The notes under the pieces are model-generated. The model ran no database searches and was not told the origin of the DNA. It was given only the letters and a program-made list of their open reading frames with translations. From assembly GCA_934047225.1 (NCBI GenBank), contig OW203998.1:15701280-15765279 (forward strand): 64,000 nt of DNA, in the 5' to 3' direction. The stretch's first letter is position 1; the number at the start of each line of letters is the position of its first letter. Source of the DNA: Ypsolopha sequella (Eukaryota > Arthropoda > Insecta > Lepidoptera > Ypsolophidae). Below, one piece after another: positions 9,536-21,645 of this stretch. The position numbers and the translations under genes were made by a program.

Positions 9536-12315
9536 ACGTATCACGCACGGTACAATTAAAAAAAGGTTAAAAAAAAACATATCTACGGACGAAACGGGTG
9601 TCATCTTAATTGGACTTTGAGACCGTTGTGCATATGTTACAAAATAAAGTGACAGTTTAAATCCAATAGAATACCTCGTCATTCTCATTCTCACCGTACA
9701 GTCATCGCCTAAAACCATTTCCAAGACCTTTGCCTCAAAAGTAAGTGTAAACAATAGGCGTGTTTGCTAATACCGCATTGAAATTGATACCTTTCGTGGC
9801 GTTCGTGACAATGAAATTATTGCCTATGAAAAACTACCATTTCATTTCTGTACAGACTACAAGCTGTTTTGACTCTTCTCTGGGCGTCCTTGAAATCAAA
9901 ATGGAATGGCTTTTTTTAAATTTTGAAAAGGTATGTCATTTGTCTGGTATGCAAGGGTGGTATTCAATACCGTAATGATATGATTGCTCGATGCACTCGA
10001 AAAAATGTAGGTACGTATGAACAATGAATAAAATAACTGAGATCGGTTATTCATGATATGGCTTTTGATATGAAATATGGTGTGTTTATTAAAAATATCA
10101 GAAACAGTAAAAAATCGTCTTTTACATATTAAATAAATATTTTAAAATAATGTTAGTACTCGACATGTCATTAACCCAATAAAAATGTCTTTTACACTCA
10201 TATCGTAAAATCCTGATTATGAACTCAAAAATAGTTTTTGTCTCTGTGGAGTGCACGCCACTGGCACACTGGGCACTCTATAGTGCACTCTATTTCTTTA
10301 TTTTTCATGTTTTTATTATATATGATTTTTGATTATATGATTAAGTAAGCTTTTGTGTTTTTAATATATTTTTTTTTATTTTTAAATCTTTTGCTAAACC
10401 TATTGTGTGAAAGCTGAATTAAATTTTTTTCAATTAAATTAAATTTAAAATGTCATTCTCCAGCGGTATAGGTAAATTAACAGAATGTCATAATAAAAAG
10501 AACAGTTTTAAATACTAAGGATTACCTAGTAAATATTTATTTTGTTCTTTTTCTTTACTACGGATATCAACATACACAATCGTCGTAATATAATTTATGC
10601 ATGAATTTGAAATCTAAATCATGATAGTACAAAACTATTCAAAACATGGAATGCCCTACCCAACCACGGCAGATACGGATATGATACGCGCAGGCTTCGT
10701 CGTAGCTGCAGTAAAGGTGCGGTCACCGATAACATCTTCGTAGGGCGTATTCATGGCTCATAGGGAATCCGAATGTTCCCGTAGAGGCCCTGCCGTATTG
10801 AACTCTAATAACAAAAAAATGTCTGTAAAGTGAACGCCAACAGATTCTAACGTAAACTAATTTTGTAGACATATTTCAAATTTTCGAATATTTTCATATT
10901 AGAAAATTCATAATGTTACGTATGTTTCCCAGGCTACGAGGTAAACTTTCAACCCACAGTTATGTCGCAGACATACTGATGGACACCGAATAAATAAATA
11001 ACTGTTTATTTTCAGATTAGAAATCCATAATTAGGTTAGTGTTAGGCTTAAAACTAGGTTAGTAAAACAAAAGGAACATGTAAAAAATTGATGACTTAAA
11101 TAACCTAGGCGATCGTTCCATCCAGAATTTCTGGATGAGACAATCCATTCGGTCCGCAATCAACTTTAGGATGCCGTTGCTACTGCCCCGTAGTTTGAAT
11201 AGCATAGAGGCAGTTTTCTTGCGCATTATGGCGTAGAAATCCGCGAACTTGCCAGATGCACTGCAGAATCACGGCAGCCGCAACAGCATCCTACAGTAGA
11301 GCAACTGAGTGATGGCGCCTATGACGTTTAAATGCCTACAAAGTATCGTAATTATTTATAAGCAAGTGTGAATTAAAAAATGTAATACTTCATTGTTGAT
11401 AGTGATGTACTACTTGTTTCGGTTATTATTTTTCGATTTACATGTTGCTTTATTTTGCAATAGAATTCGTATAGAAACAAAGTTTTTTTTTTTAATTTCT
11501 CATTTTTTATAGGTCGTGTTTGAGGTCGCCAAGTTACGCAATAATATTTAATTAAAAACAAAACAATGACGAAGTTAAACTAAACGAAAATAAATGATAG
11601 TAAAATACTTTTTTCGATTTCGATATTTAAACATCTCTTGGGGGCCCCGGGACATTACACCGCATAGCCCTCCGATAGCTACGCCCACAGAGCAAGGCTA
11701 CGCCACTGGTTTTGGCACATTTTCCTTTTGTATCATTATGTTGAATGTTGAATGACGTGTCTAATGTTGAGTAAACTCACACTTGATTTTTATTTTTAAC
11801 CGAAATTTGAAATGTACCTCATCACTAAATGCAGCTGTCATAAGTGCCATCACTCAGTGGCTCTACTTTAAAGGTGTTGTTATATTGCACACGCAGGATG
11901 TTGTAGGTTCGTTGCGTGTACTTAACCAAGCTTTTCAATTTATTATGGAGCCCTGAAAAATTCACGCTTTCCTCAAAAATAGAGCGCATAACATAGTTGC
12001 GTTGAAAAGATGCGTATGAATTTATATTGTTGCGGAGGCTAGTGGTACAGGGCGTAAGAGCTTCTTAGCCTTAAAGTGCCTATCCAGCGTGCTTCATAAT
12101 GATACATTTGTTTCTTAGACAACTTAAGGCTACGTATCAAAAATCTGAAACGTTTTCGATAATGATTTCACATATACTAAGACAGACAGGACAGTCAGAT
12201 AAATTTATATATGAAGACCAGGTTGCATAGATGACTTTTCTACACAGACAGAATGTTTTTTGATATTTCATTAAAAGTAGGTTACGCCAATTTAAATAGT
12301 CATAAGGTTATATAT
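9536..12315. other. No gene seen; two hAT-type end relics
   Basis: No supported exon. GTGCACGCCACTG at 10251-10263 matches the terminus of the hAT MITE that hosts the provirus, as a lone end. GCTACGCCACTG at 11697-11708, preceded by GGGGGCCCCGGG near 11640, looks like the end of another hAT-type repeat. GC-richer patches at 10655-10800 and 11110-11330 give no recognisable product. Confidence 0.45.
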
Positions 12316-12577
12316 ACAACGTGTAACAGAAAGGTGTAACCATATTATTCAGTCAATGGTAAAGAACAACTTTTTCTATGGAACAAATCCTGTATTTCGA
12401 AAAAAAATTATTTACTGTTTCATAGAAAAATGCAATGCCGCTCGGCCGAAATGCTCGGCTGGAAGGACAGATTTTTTTTTGAGATTTCGAGTTTGTCTCC
12501 ATAGTAAAAGCTGTTCTATACCATTAACTGAATAAATTCTTCAAACATGGTTACACCTTTTTGTTATTACACGTTGT
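12316..12577. mobile_element. mariner-type MITE, copy 1
   Basis: ACAACGTGTAACAGAAAGG on the left returns inverted (AAAAAGGTGTAACCATG and its inverse) with ACACGTTGT on the right. The inverted ends are about 28 bp and are flanked by TA-rich sequence consistent with a TA target duplication. Internally GTCAATGG...AGAACAACTTTT and AAAAGCTGTTCTATACCATT extend the pairing. A 263-bp copy lies at 48587-48849. No transposase frame. The Tc1/mariner assignment rests on the TA flanks only. Confidence 0.75.
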
Positions 12578-13825
12578 ATATAAATACATATATTTTTTTA
12601 TGTCATTCTCTATTCAATTATTTCACTCATTCGACTGACTGGATGGAGATTCAAAAAGCCTTTTTCCCAGCTTAAGACTGTACATAAGCAAAGAGCATGA
12701 ACAACGCCAGACTTTCAACGATTCGTTTGATGAAATTCGGACTTCATTTATATGTATTGAAAAAAATAAATTTGATTTATATTACTTATACTTTTGTCAA
12801 AAGAAAAATTATTTTCCACCCTCTATTTTTCAAATGTTCGTTTCAAGAACGCAGTTATGAGATCGACTTGATTTTTTTTTTCATAAGATAGGTAAAAGAA
12901 ATATGAAGGGATTTTAATTAAATCCAATATTTTTTTTCTCTACAAAATGTTTCAGTATTAGCTAAAAACACACCGATTTGTTGTTTCGCTGCGTGATCAT
13001 TATTATTACGCGTCCAAGAAAAAGAGGCTAGCGAGCCAACATATAATCACCTTTATCAAAAGCAAATAAGGTCTTTGCAATTGAACTTATTGTGCTGGTC
13101 GGGTAATAAAAAAAGTTGCTAGGGTAGGCCATCCTCTTTATACATCTGCGCTGACGCACATATACAAATTTTAAAAACGTGTATGTAATAGATTTTTTCA
13201 ATATTTTTTTCGGCCTGGGAACAAGTGTGGGTATAACGGGACCAAAGCTCGGTTCTCTACCGACGTGAAACAATCGATAGCGTCGCGTTTCTATGAATAT
13301 TTGAACACTTTTGCGCTGCCCATACACTTGGACGGCCAAACCGTTATTTCACAAATAAAATTGGATCTTAAAAACTTTAGATAAAGTTGGTTTTAGAATG
13401 ATTGGGTGACTGGTTGTCAAGTAATTGATACTATTCTGTTCGTGGATAGTTATTTTGATGTTTGATTATCTACGATGATTATTTTGTACAGGTAGACAAA
13501 AGGCAGCTGGCTTTGTCTTTTCAAATGTACAGAAATCTGCTAAACTATACCTAATTAGGACGAGAGTATTTGTGTTTATCCCAAAAATATCAGGCCATTT
13601 AAATTGAAACAAAAATTCCTAAAATAATATATTTTGTTTTTATGTAAATAATAATATGATTCTTCACGCGATTAATTTAAATTCAATGCATTGGGCTAAT
13701 TCTGAAACATGCGGGTAATTTTCAGCAAAAAAACAGTTTCATGTATCGTTAAAGTATACGCAATAAAAAATAAATGCAGTGAAAGAATTTAATATTGTTT
13801 GGTTTTTTTGAAAAACAATGGTGTT
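12578..13825. other. AT-rich sequence without recognisable gene
   Basis: A 103-codon frame on the minus strand (13028-13339) has no recognisable motif and no codon signature of a real gene. Nothing else stands out. Confidence 0.45.
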
Positions 13826-13908
13826 GATTCGGCGCAACACAACTTAACTAATTTGACAGGACTAACCTTATTTTGAGCGTCCTGTCTTTGTCTTTAGGAT
13901 ACGGAAAG

Positions 13909-13993
13909 ATTAGAATTAGATAAAACAAGGTTAAATGAAATTTCATTAAATTTCACTAAAATTTTATTTAACCTCGTTTTATCTAATTCTAAT
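13909..13993. repeat. 85-bp hairpin inside the split MITE
   Basis: ATTAGAATTAGATAAAAC (13909-) is mirrored by GTTTTATCTAATTCTAAT ending at 13993, with GAGGTTAAAT-type bases extending the arms to about 28 bp. The loop is AT-rich. Confidence 0.7.
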
Positions 13994-13997
13994 CATT

Positions 13998-14390
13998 TAA
14001 TAGTAGTTTATGCTACAAGGGCGAAAAGGAATAAATTACGAGGACGATTTAAAACACGAGCGTAGCGAGTGTTTTAAACGTAACCGAGTAATTTATTGCT
14101 CTTACGCCCGTGTATCATACTACGTTTTTCAATGCATAGTGTGAGGAAATAAAACAAATATAATCTTGTGAACTTTAAATTATGATTGGCTCAAAAGGAG
14201 GCTGTATCCAGAGCCGTTAAACAGTGGAAAAAAAAGTATAAAATTTATGGTACACAACAAAGGTTGCAGGTTAGCCAAACATTGTAACTAAATAAAAAAT
14301 AATAAAGCTCTAGGGCAAAATAATCGACTTTCTGTTCGGTTTTGATGCATAAAAAGCGACCCTTTACGAGCACTTGCTTTGAAAAAAGTC
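13998..14390 (+). mobile_element. Palindrome-headed non-autonomous element, copy 1
   Basis: Starts TAATAGTAGTTTATG. A palindrome of about 120 bp follows (AAGGAATAAATTACGAGG ... AACCGAGTAATTTATTGC, centred on ACGAGCGTAGCGAGTG), then about 270 bp that begins TTTTTCAATGCA and ends TGCTTTGAAAAAA, its inverse. No coding frame. Other copies: 54815-55209 (plus), 62746-63077 (minus) and the window edge 63947-64000 (plus). Superfamily unknown. Confidence 0.7.
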
Positions 14391-14504
14391 AATATTTATT
14401 ATTTGGATTCAGAAAGAAAAAAACAGAACACTTAAATAAAGTTTAATCCTGTCAAATAAGTTTAAACTCGTTACACCGAATCGACATAAATATATATTTG
14501 TTTC

Positions 14505-14550
14505 TGATTGATATTTTCTAGTTTGTAATGCACTCTAATAATATTTAAAT
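14505..14550 (+). repeat. SINE/MITE end fragment (TAGTTTGTAATGCACT)
   Basis: TGATATTTTCTAGTTTGTAATGCACTCTAATAAT matches the right end of the unit at 7518-7866. Only the terminal 45 bp are present. Confidence 0.5.
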
Positions 14551-17500
14551 ATATATTTTTTTTATTAGTTCAAACAAAAATTGAGTAATTACAAAAACAC
14601 CTCGAATTTGCGAACTTTTTTAGTGACTCGCTTCGGCTAGGCAAACTAGTTAAATATTTTTGAATTTTAGAGTTAAAAAAGACAGTTATGGTGAAACCTC
14701 AGAATTAAACTAAACACTTTTGTTTATAATAGTCCAAATAAAAAGTAAAACTATAGTCAGCCACATGTATATACAAACGTCATTTGCACATGAAACTGAG
14801 GCCAGTGTTTTAATCCACGCATTTTGGACTCGCAAATACCCGGCCCGCATTTGAAAAAAAAAAGCGAAAAATTACTGTTCGTTCCACGCAGTACTAAATT
14901 ACGCAACAATTCGTATGGAAAATGAAACGCCTGCTTCCGAGCCATTAAGCAATTTTGAATTTAACACTCTCGTCCCTTCATTTTCCTATTACTGCTGAAA
15001 TTGCGCGACTAACTTGCTCGCAAAACCCCTTGAAGCAGTTATTAACGCTAGAACAACTAAATTCCAACAATTATTCCGAGCCCATACATTAAAATAGATG
15101 TCTCAAGAAGATCTACGAAAGACTGAATTACACTCAACAAAATGTACTTCTGGAATAAGTGTACGTAATGTTCTCGTAATGCAGACGTACAAGACGGGAA
15201 AATACTCATGTCATGAGCACCATGCAGTAACTGATATCCGGGCGCAAAAAATACTGTTTGTGTCCGTCATATTATTTCATACAACAGTTATTTCACCCAA
15301 AGGCTGCCTGAAAGAAATCGCTTTAAGCGGGTTACCTTATTTTAGGTACTAATAAATGTTTATGTGTATTTGCAATAATTTGTTTGGTTGTATTAACACA
15401 TTTTGTGTTCAAACTAACTGAAACTAATGCATAGATTTGTACAAAATGCAAAAATAATCCAACTACCCACCCATCTCTAATAAGGAATTCAATCAAGATG
15501 CCGTTAATAATACCTATAAAGAAAAAAAGTTGACATAGCGGCTAATTTTGCATAAAACACGACCATAATGTTAGGAGACGGACAGGATCCAGAGCATCGT
15601 TTAGGGTATTCATTTTGGAATGGTCTATCTATACTGTAAAAAGTTGATTGTCGATATATTATAATACAGTATTTTTAAGGGACTTTGTTATAATATTTGA
15701 AAAATGCAAAGAAAAAACAAACACTGCTTCTAAAATTCTCGATGTGAAGGTGATTTTTCTCAAAATTCTTGAGGAATTTACTCGATCGAGTTTGTACCCA
15801 ATTCCCTTTAAGGTTCTATACAATTTTCATCGCGATGAATTCGCTTTACACAACTCAGTAGTGGAAAAGGCGAAAATCGTTTATCGAGCATCTACTTCAA
15901 AGAGAGATGGAGTAATCGAAGTGGAATAAATCAACACAGAGCAAAATTAAATACGTGTGTGGAGTGATTGAGCTATCGGCAGATGTGAGTCAAACCTTCG
16001 TTTTTTATCGAGCCTTCTCAGAGTAAAATAAAATAAATCAGGAAAAAACACGAACGTAGCCCGTAAAGGGATCTTTTCAGCTCGAATACGTTACGTGTGA
16101 AGTCAATAATTCCTTCGATTATCTCCAAATTTTTATTCTGAATTCAATCGCTCGAGTTTTTGGAGTTGCTGTGTTCTAAGGCTTCTGTACTAAAAATTTC
16201 ATTTTATTTTATAAATATTTGAGTAATCATAATACATCATGTTGGGCCATAAATGTATAAGAATTGTCACTTGAGTCAAATTTACATTCCGTGTTTTCAT
16301 AATGGACTAATTTTCTGTAATGAGTTTATGGCACAAACTCTACTCACTACACTGATTAAAACAAAAACATTTGATACAAAAAAACTGTCCTTATCCGTAT
16401 AAAATTTACAAAAAGTAGTAATTAGTAGTACGGAGTAATTTATTTTTTATTCGAATCTTCTTTTGTTCTGCATGATCAGTTCGTGTTTTATTTAAATAAA
16501 TTATTAAAGGTAAATAATTATCAAGCAAAGGATTTTTGTTTTTAAGTTGGTGTTATGATAATAAAAAGTTCATGAAAGCTCTTTTAAGCTTATTGGGTAT
16601 TAAGTTGGTTATTTAAGTTAAGTGTTAATTATTATTTTTAACAGTTGGGGAAATTTTTTATTGGCCTTTAAATATAAATCTGTTAATTTGCTGAATAAAC
16701 TAAATAAACGAAATAAATAAATAAATAGTATAACAAGAGATACCATTTGAAATTATGTTTTGTAAAATAATATCAGCTGTGCTAAAACTCCTATAAATAC
16801 GTAATGTTGTGAAAAAGGGTTGAAAAAATTCAAATCGTGTTTTTAATCAAACGCATCGCAATCCGTCAGCTTGACACGCCACTTAGCAAAACAAAGCGAT
16901 AAATTAAAGACAAACCCGAGGCAAACGCTCGTATTGAAAGATTTACTTCCTCTGTTTAATTGCAATAACGGCTAGGCACGTTGGTATCGTATTTTTCTTT
17001 TTACACCCCGCCTCTTATTGCCTTTGGGCCGTTAAATAAATTTATGACGCCCCGACAAAGTTCAGCCCACCTTCGCTGTTTTGCGGTACCTGAAAATTAG
17101 GTGGAAATGCGCGGGAGAACGAAAAAATAAAATAAAAAGCGTAGTCTCAGGTGCATAGTTCTGGACCGTCCGAGGATTAGCTCTTGACTCCCGGTTAAAT
17201 GGGCCGGCCCCTCATAAAAGTTTCTTAACGCTCATAGTTTTGGGGCTACCTTTACGAACGAGTTTCCCGGAAACTTTCCCGACCAAAACACTAGCTCTAT
17301 TTCCCATTACGCTTTCTCTGGGATTTTGTCATTACGCAAACTGCACTGAGGAGTTTTCAAACTGTTCACCTTTTCCACAGTTCGTCTTATGTTTACGCTT
17401 TTTTGTGATAAAGGGGCGTGCACGTAATTTGTTAACTGAGATACTCGGTATACGAGAAAAGGGAGAAATTCAATTACATTTCCGTACCATAAATAAAAGG

Positions 17501-20266
17501 AAATTCGGAAACTCACATTAGCGGCCTCCTTTAAAACCTCCGATTTAATCTGAAACAAAGAACAAACAAGGCTAAATAACAATAAAATTGTAATGAAAAC
17601 TTGAACACGCAACCGAAATTGTATAGGGAGAATTGACCAAATTATTATTTACGATTCGAAATTAAACCGAGATATTATAGGAGATTACTTTTCCCCTCTT
17701 ATAAACACAGCTTACATTAAAAATATTTTTAGAACCTTCTCACTTAAGGGTCCGTATAATGTCAACTGCACAACTACAATTTACCATTTCATATTGCGCA
17801 ACTAGGTTAATCGGTTAAATAAAAATTATATAGATAATATAGATCATACTTTTAATAAGCATGTTTAGCAAAAATGCATTAGCTCTAAGTTCACTTGGTC
17901 GAACAAAAATTACGAAATTACCTCTAAATTATATTTTTTAATTGTTAGAAAGGACCTTGCTCAAATTATACTACACTGAAAAAAAAAACTTGTTAACATT
18001 TATTTTAAAAATGTCGATGACTATCAAGTTACTTATTTATATACGAGCACATTTATAATTCCAAGTCATATTGATAAAAATGTGTAATAAGCAGTCTTAG
18101 TAGACCTATGAAACTCACTTTGCTACCATCTCTAAACTTTTTTATTTTTTTGTTTTTAACCATATACATTATAAGAAAAAAAAAGGAAGGCTCTATTAAG
18201 GCTGTTATCGGATGCTGGGACTACAAATAGTGAACTAAGGAGATTTGCCTTTTCCAAAAAGAAACTGAAAAGAAAAGAATTTCCTTTTTTTTTGTAAAGA
18301 AAAGCGACAACTAACGGACACGTTTAAGAAATAATTTTTTGTACCACTATGACCTATACGCGAGCGTATTTTAGTACCGTTCATGGTATTCTCTGACGTG
18401 TTGGATATTGTAGAACATATTTTTGGGACCAAAAAACAACTGTTTTTCTTAAATTATACTGAGAAATTTTTGCGAAAGTGGTCCAAAATATTAGTGACGC
18501 CATAACATAATTATAATATAGCAGTTACATAACTCAGACCCAATTTTGTTGTTTCAAAACATTCAAAAACTTCATAGAAATAAATGAAACCCATTTATCT
18601 TTTCTGTCTATCATCAGTTTGAAATAGAAACAATGGTTGGTAACAAACCGCACGCCCTTTCCACACTTTGTGAAAGAATGCCCAAAGCCACAATAACAAA
18701 AACTGTTCTGAGTTTGGGACCACAACAAAAGAGTTTATTTGGTGTTTTCTCTTGCTCTGTGGTTGTTTTATTTGCTCAAATAGCAATAAATATGTGATAA
18801 ATTAAAAGCATCATTTTACTCGTGTTCAACGTTTTGCAAAACCCAATATACCTACCTAAATAGAACGTATTTTTTTAAATTGAAACGTATATAATATGAA
18901 ATGTCTACCAGTCGTTGCGAAAAACTGCTGACAGACGGACTGAAAAAAACGAAAGTCAATAAATATTATTTTTCTGTTTACATGCTCGACTTATTACAGA
19001 GTAATAGCAGTATAAGAGCTGTAGTATTCCATAAAATAGTGTCTAGACAGTAGCTCAATGTACACAAATCAAATCAAATTAATTCAACGTTTACAGTCCG
19101 AGAGCAATTAGCAAAGTGACCGCTTAAAATTACAGTTAGACGAAGCACAGAATTCAATTGCGCTTACAGATGAATTTTCTTATTCAGTGAATTGAGAGAA
19201 TTTGATAACTCATTTTTATGAATTCTCATCGTTTTCTCATATATGATTACCTTTTTTCACATTCATTTTATTTCAAAATATATATACCGACGATGAATAG
19301 ACATATGGACTACACAAATTATTTGAATTTGTCTCATAATACGAAATAAAATATATGGATTTGATGTTTATTGTAATGTTGCAGGAATTCATCCCTTTGT
19401 ATGGAAAAAGCAGCGAAGAAAAGTATTTTCTATAATATGTATACATAATAAAAAAAATATTCTCTTATAAAGTTTTATGCTAGCATAATGTAGCTCTACG
19501 AAAACAAAGGTAATTTCTGGCATAATTTTAATAGAGACTCTGGATGAGACAGCATCCCTTGTCGGCGATTATAAAAATGGCACAAGTTAAATCACCTTTC
19601 CTAAACCCCGTGATTGCGAAAAAAGGGGCAAAAAATTATAATTTGTACCGCGATTGTTGTAGGTGTTTTTATACTCCGGCGGATCGAGAGGGTGCAAAAG
19701 TTGGACACAGTGGATGTCCGAAGTTTGGTAATGTTGAAATAATGTTACTCGTTCCACTGGCACGGAACCCTCACGTCACGACATGTACACGTACAGGCGT
19801 TAAGCGGGTGTATGTAGACGTAATTTTCACTTTGTACACATTGCGGTTACTGTTGAGTAATGTATTGGTCTAGGAGGCGCTGAACAAACGAACAAACAAA
19901 CAAACAACAAACTCATTTTGTCATAGCAATGTTGTGCTTCTCTGTTATTTAAATCTAGTAATCTAGTTAGCTATTGCGTAGAACGGGTCAAGTCTAAGTT
20001 TGATGTCGTCTGGCGACATGAAAGTAACGAGTGAGTGGTCTGTCATTTCAAATGCAGTATATTTGGTGAGTGTACAGCAACATATAAAAAAATCAGCCCT
20101 GTCATTATCACGTGCATGAAGTTGAATCAAGGTTCGATAACCTTTTTCTGGAAATTCGAAAGTTATTTATTTCTTGTTACAACAACAAACACAAGCCCAG
20201 CCCCGAGTCAAAACTGTGGAAAGGCAAAATTTTCTTTTTCATGTTTTCCAAAAAGTGTTATTGGTC
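14551..20266. other. Long AT-rich stretch; GC-richer unique island at 16840-17560
   Basis: No exon or repeat I can support over 5.7 kb. The 93-codon frame at 15648-15929 and the overlapping 93- and 101-codon frames at 17240-17612 show no motif. The part at 16840-17560 is GC-richer and not repeated elsewhere in the window. It contains homeodomain-like words (TAAATAAATTTATGACG), so it may be host single-copy regulatory DNA. An AACAAACG-type short tandem lies at 19880-19910. Confidence 0.4.
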
Positions 20267-20337
20267 CGTGATATTAATCACTTAGCAAGCCTCCAGTATG
20301 AATTTGGCTGTTTAGTAAAAAATTGTCACCTTGTATC
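20267..20337. repeat. Half of a foldback MITE (full copy at 26113-26308)
   Basis: ATCACTTAGCAAGCCT, AGTATGAATTTGG and GTCACCTTGTAT match in order the right half of the foldback at 26113-26308. The left half is missing. Confidence 0.6.
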
Positions 20338-20560
20338 CCATCCCACTTCCTATCTCAACCCATCCCCCTATCCCATCCCATCCCACTAATTATAAATGCG
20401 AAAGTTTGGATGGAAGTATGGATGGATGTATGTATGGATGGATTGATAGAAGCGATTGTGTTGAAACTTTGCACAAATGTGGTTCTACACCTGGAATAGG
20501 ACATAAGCTACTTTTTATTCCGAAAATCAGTTCCCATTAGATGGCAATGGGGTGTTGAGT
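20338..20560 (+). repeat. CCCAT-type microsatellite and a TATAAATGCGAAAGT repeat
   Basis: A degenerate CCCATC run (20338-20385) leads into ATTATAAATGCGAAAGTTTG, a short ATGG-rich array (20408-20446), and TTGAAACTTTGCACAAATG with GGACATAAGCTACTTTTTAT. This is the lepidopteran repeat type that starts TATAAATGCGAAAG. Its start motif resembles 4341, but the rest differs. Confidence 0.5.
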
Positions 20561-20861
20561 TCCTATATAAAAATGATGGAACTGTTACTCTGTCACGCCG
20601 TACCTTCTGAACCTTTTATTAGACGGGTTTCAACAATATCTAAAATTTGATTTTGGAAATTTTGCTAGCTATTTTAGTTTTTTTTTATAAAAATATAAAA
20701 CTAACTTTTTTTCCTTTCGCCCTGAATCCACCCCTATTACACTGCGCGTTAGTTCGTTTGGAATAACAGTGACAAAAACAAAATTTGCATAGCCTCTTAA
20801 ATGAAACCACATACTTTGCAGATCATACTAAACAACTTTCCTATAAATGCAAGGGAAAAAA

Positions 20862-21645
20862 TAATTTGGGCAAGTGTGAGTCGGACTCGCGCACAAAGGG
20901 TTCCGTACCACCAGACAAACGGGTACGGAACCCTACAAATATTATGGTAAATAACAACAATATAGATGCCATAGCAACATTAAGGCGATAAAAACAAGCC
21001 GCTAAAATGGTTGTTATTTAATATCATATTATTATTATATTATATTGTTATTTAATTGTTGTTATTTATAATCATAGGGTGTAAGTACGAGTATATTAAC
21101 ATATTTGGTGTACATGTATGTATGTCTACTTTTTATTATGACTTATCTTTTTCAATCCGGATTTGCTGGAAGAAATCTCTTTTTAGAGATAAGCTCGCCT
21201 ATGTACATGATATGTCTAAGAATTTTGTAAAAATAATATGTTTCTTTTGTGTACAATAAAGAATATGAATATATGGTAGCGCCTAGCAAAAAATCGCAAC
21301 TACCTCTGAGTACGGAACGTTAATCTTAACTGCTATATTTTTACCATGATTTTTTTCATATTTTCGGTCCTCCTGTTTTGAGAAGAGGTCTGAAGGACAT
21401 GATAATGATAAAAAATATTATTTTGATTAAAATTCTATTGTTCGCCGTGATATAGGCCATAGTAAAACGTATTCTGTGAAAATTTCAACTGGCTACCTAT
21501 AATGGCTGAAGCTGTAGACCCTGTGATAGACGGACGAACCGACAGACAGACAGACGGATGGATGGACGGACAGACAAACAGACAGCGGTGGCTTAGTAAT
21601 AGTGTCCCGTTTTGCACCCTTCGGGTACGAAACCCTAAAAATTGG
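20862..21645 (+). mobile_element. GGTTCCGT repeat, interrupted by a LINE 3' end
   Basis: The left part (20862-20945) has GTCGGACTCGCGCACAAAGG, GGTTCCGTACCACC and GGGTACGGAACCCTA. The right part (about 21290-21645) has GTACGGAACG, a GACAGACAGACAGACGGATG stretch and TTCGGGTACGAAACCCTAAAA. Full copies at 52427-53028 and 58883-59436 show these as two ends of one element. The middle is occupied by the LINE 3' end at about 21120-21275. Confidence 0.6.
21120..21275 (+). mobile_element. LINE 3' end with polyadenylation signal
   Basis: TTTGCTGGAAGAAATCTCTT, AGAGATAAGCTCGCC, TGTACATG and a terminal TGTACAATAAAGAATATG are the typical 3' untranslated end of lepidopteran jockey/CR1-like LINEs (recall). 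The same series appears at 50110-50260. It is 5'-truncated with no RT frame. Confidence 0.55.

Larger units (their letters stand above)
13826..14482. mobile_element. Foldback MITE (as at 1051-1198) split by nested insertions
   Basis: The left arm GATTCGGCGCAACACAACTT...GTCCTGTCTTTGTC (13826-13908) and the right arm ACAGAACACTTAAA...GTTACACCGAATC (about 14410-14482) match the two halves of the compact copy at 1051-1198. Between them lie about 500 bp of unrelated sequence: a hairpin at 13909-13993 and an unclassified element at 13998-14390. Confidence 0.7.

Noticed and set aside
11110..11330. Coding fragment in a GC-richer patch
   Set aside because: No frame long enough and no recognisable peptide on either strand by eye.
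15648..15929. 93-codon reading frame as a host gene
   Set aside because: No motif, no splice-site context, and AT-rich composition like the surroundings.
17240..17612. Overlapping 93- and 101-codon frames on opposite strands
   Set aside because: Open on both strands because of local composition. Neither resembles a known protein.
19544..19873. 109-codon reading frame
   Set aside because: No recognisable domain and no supporting exon signals.
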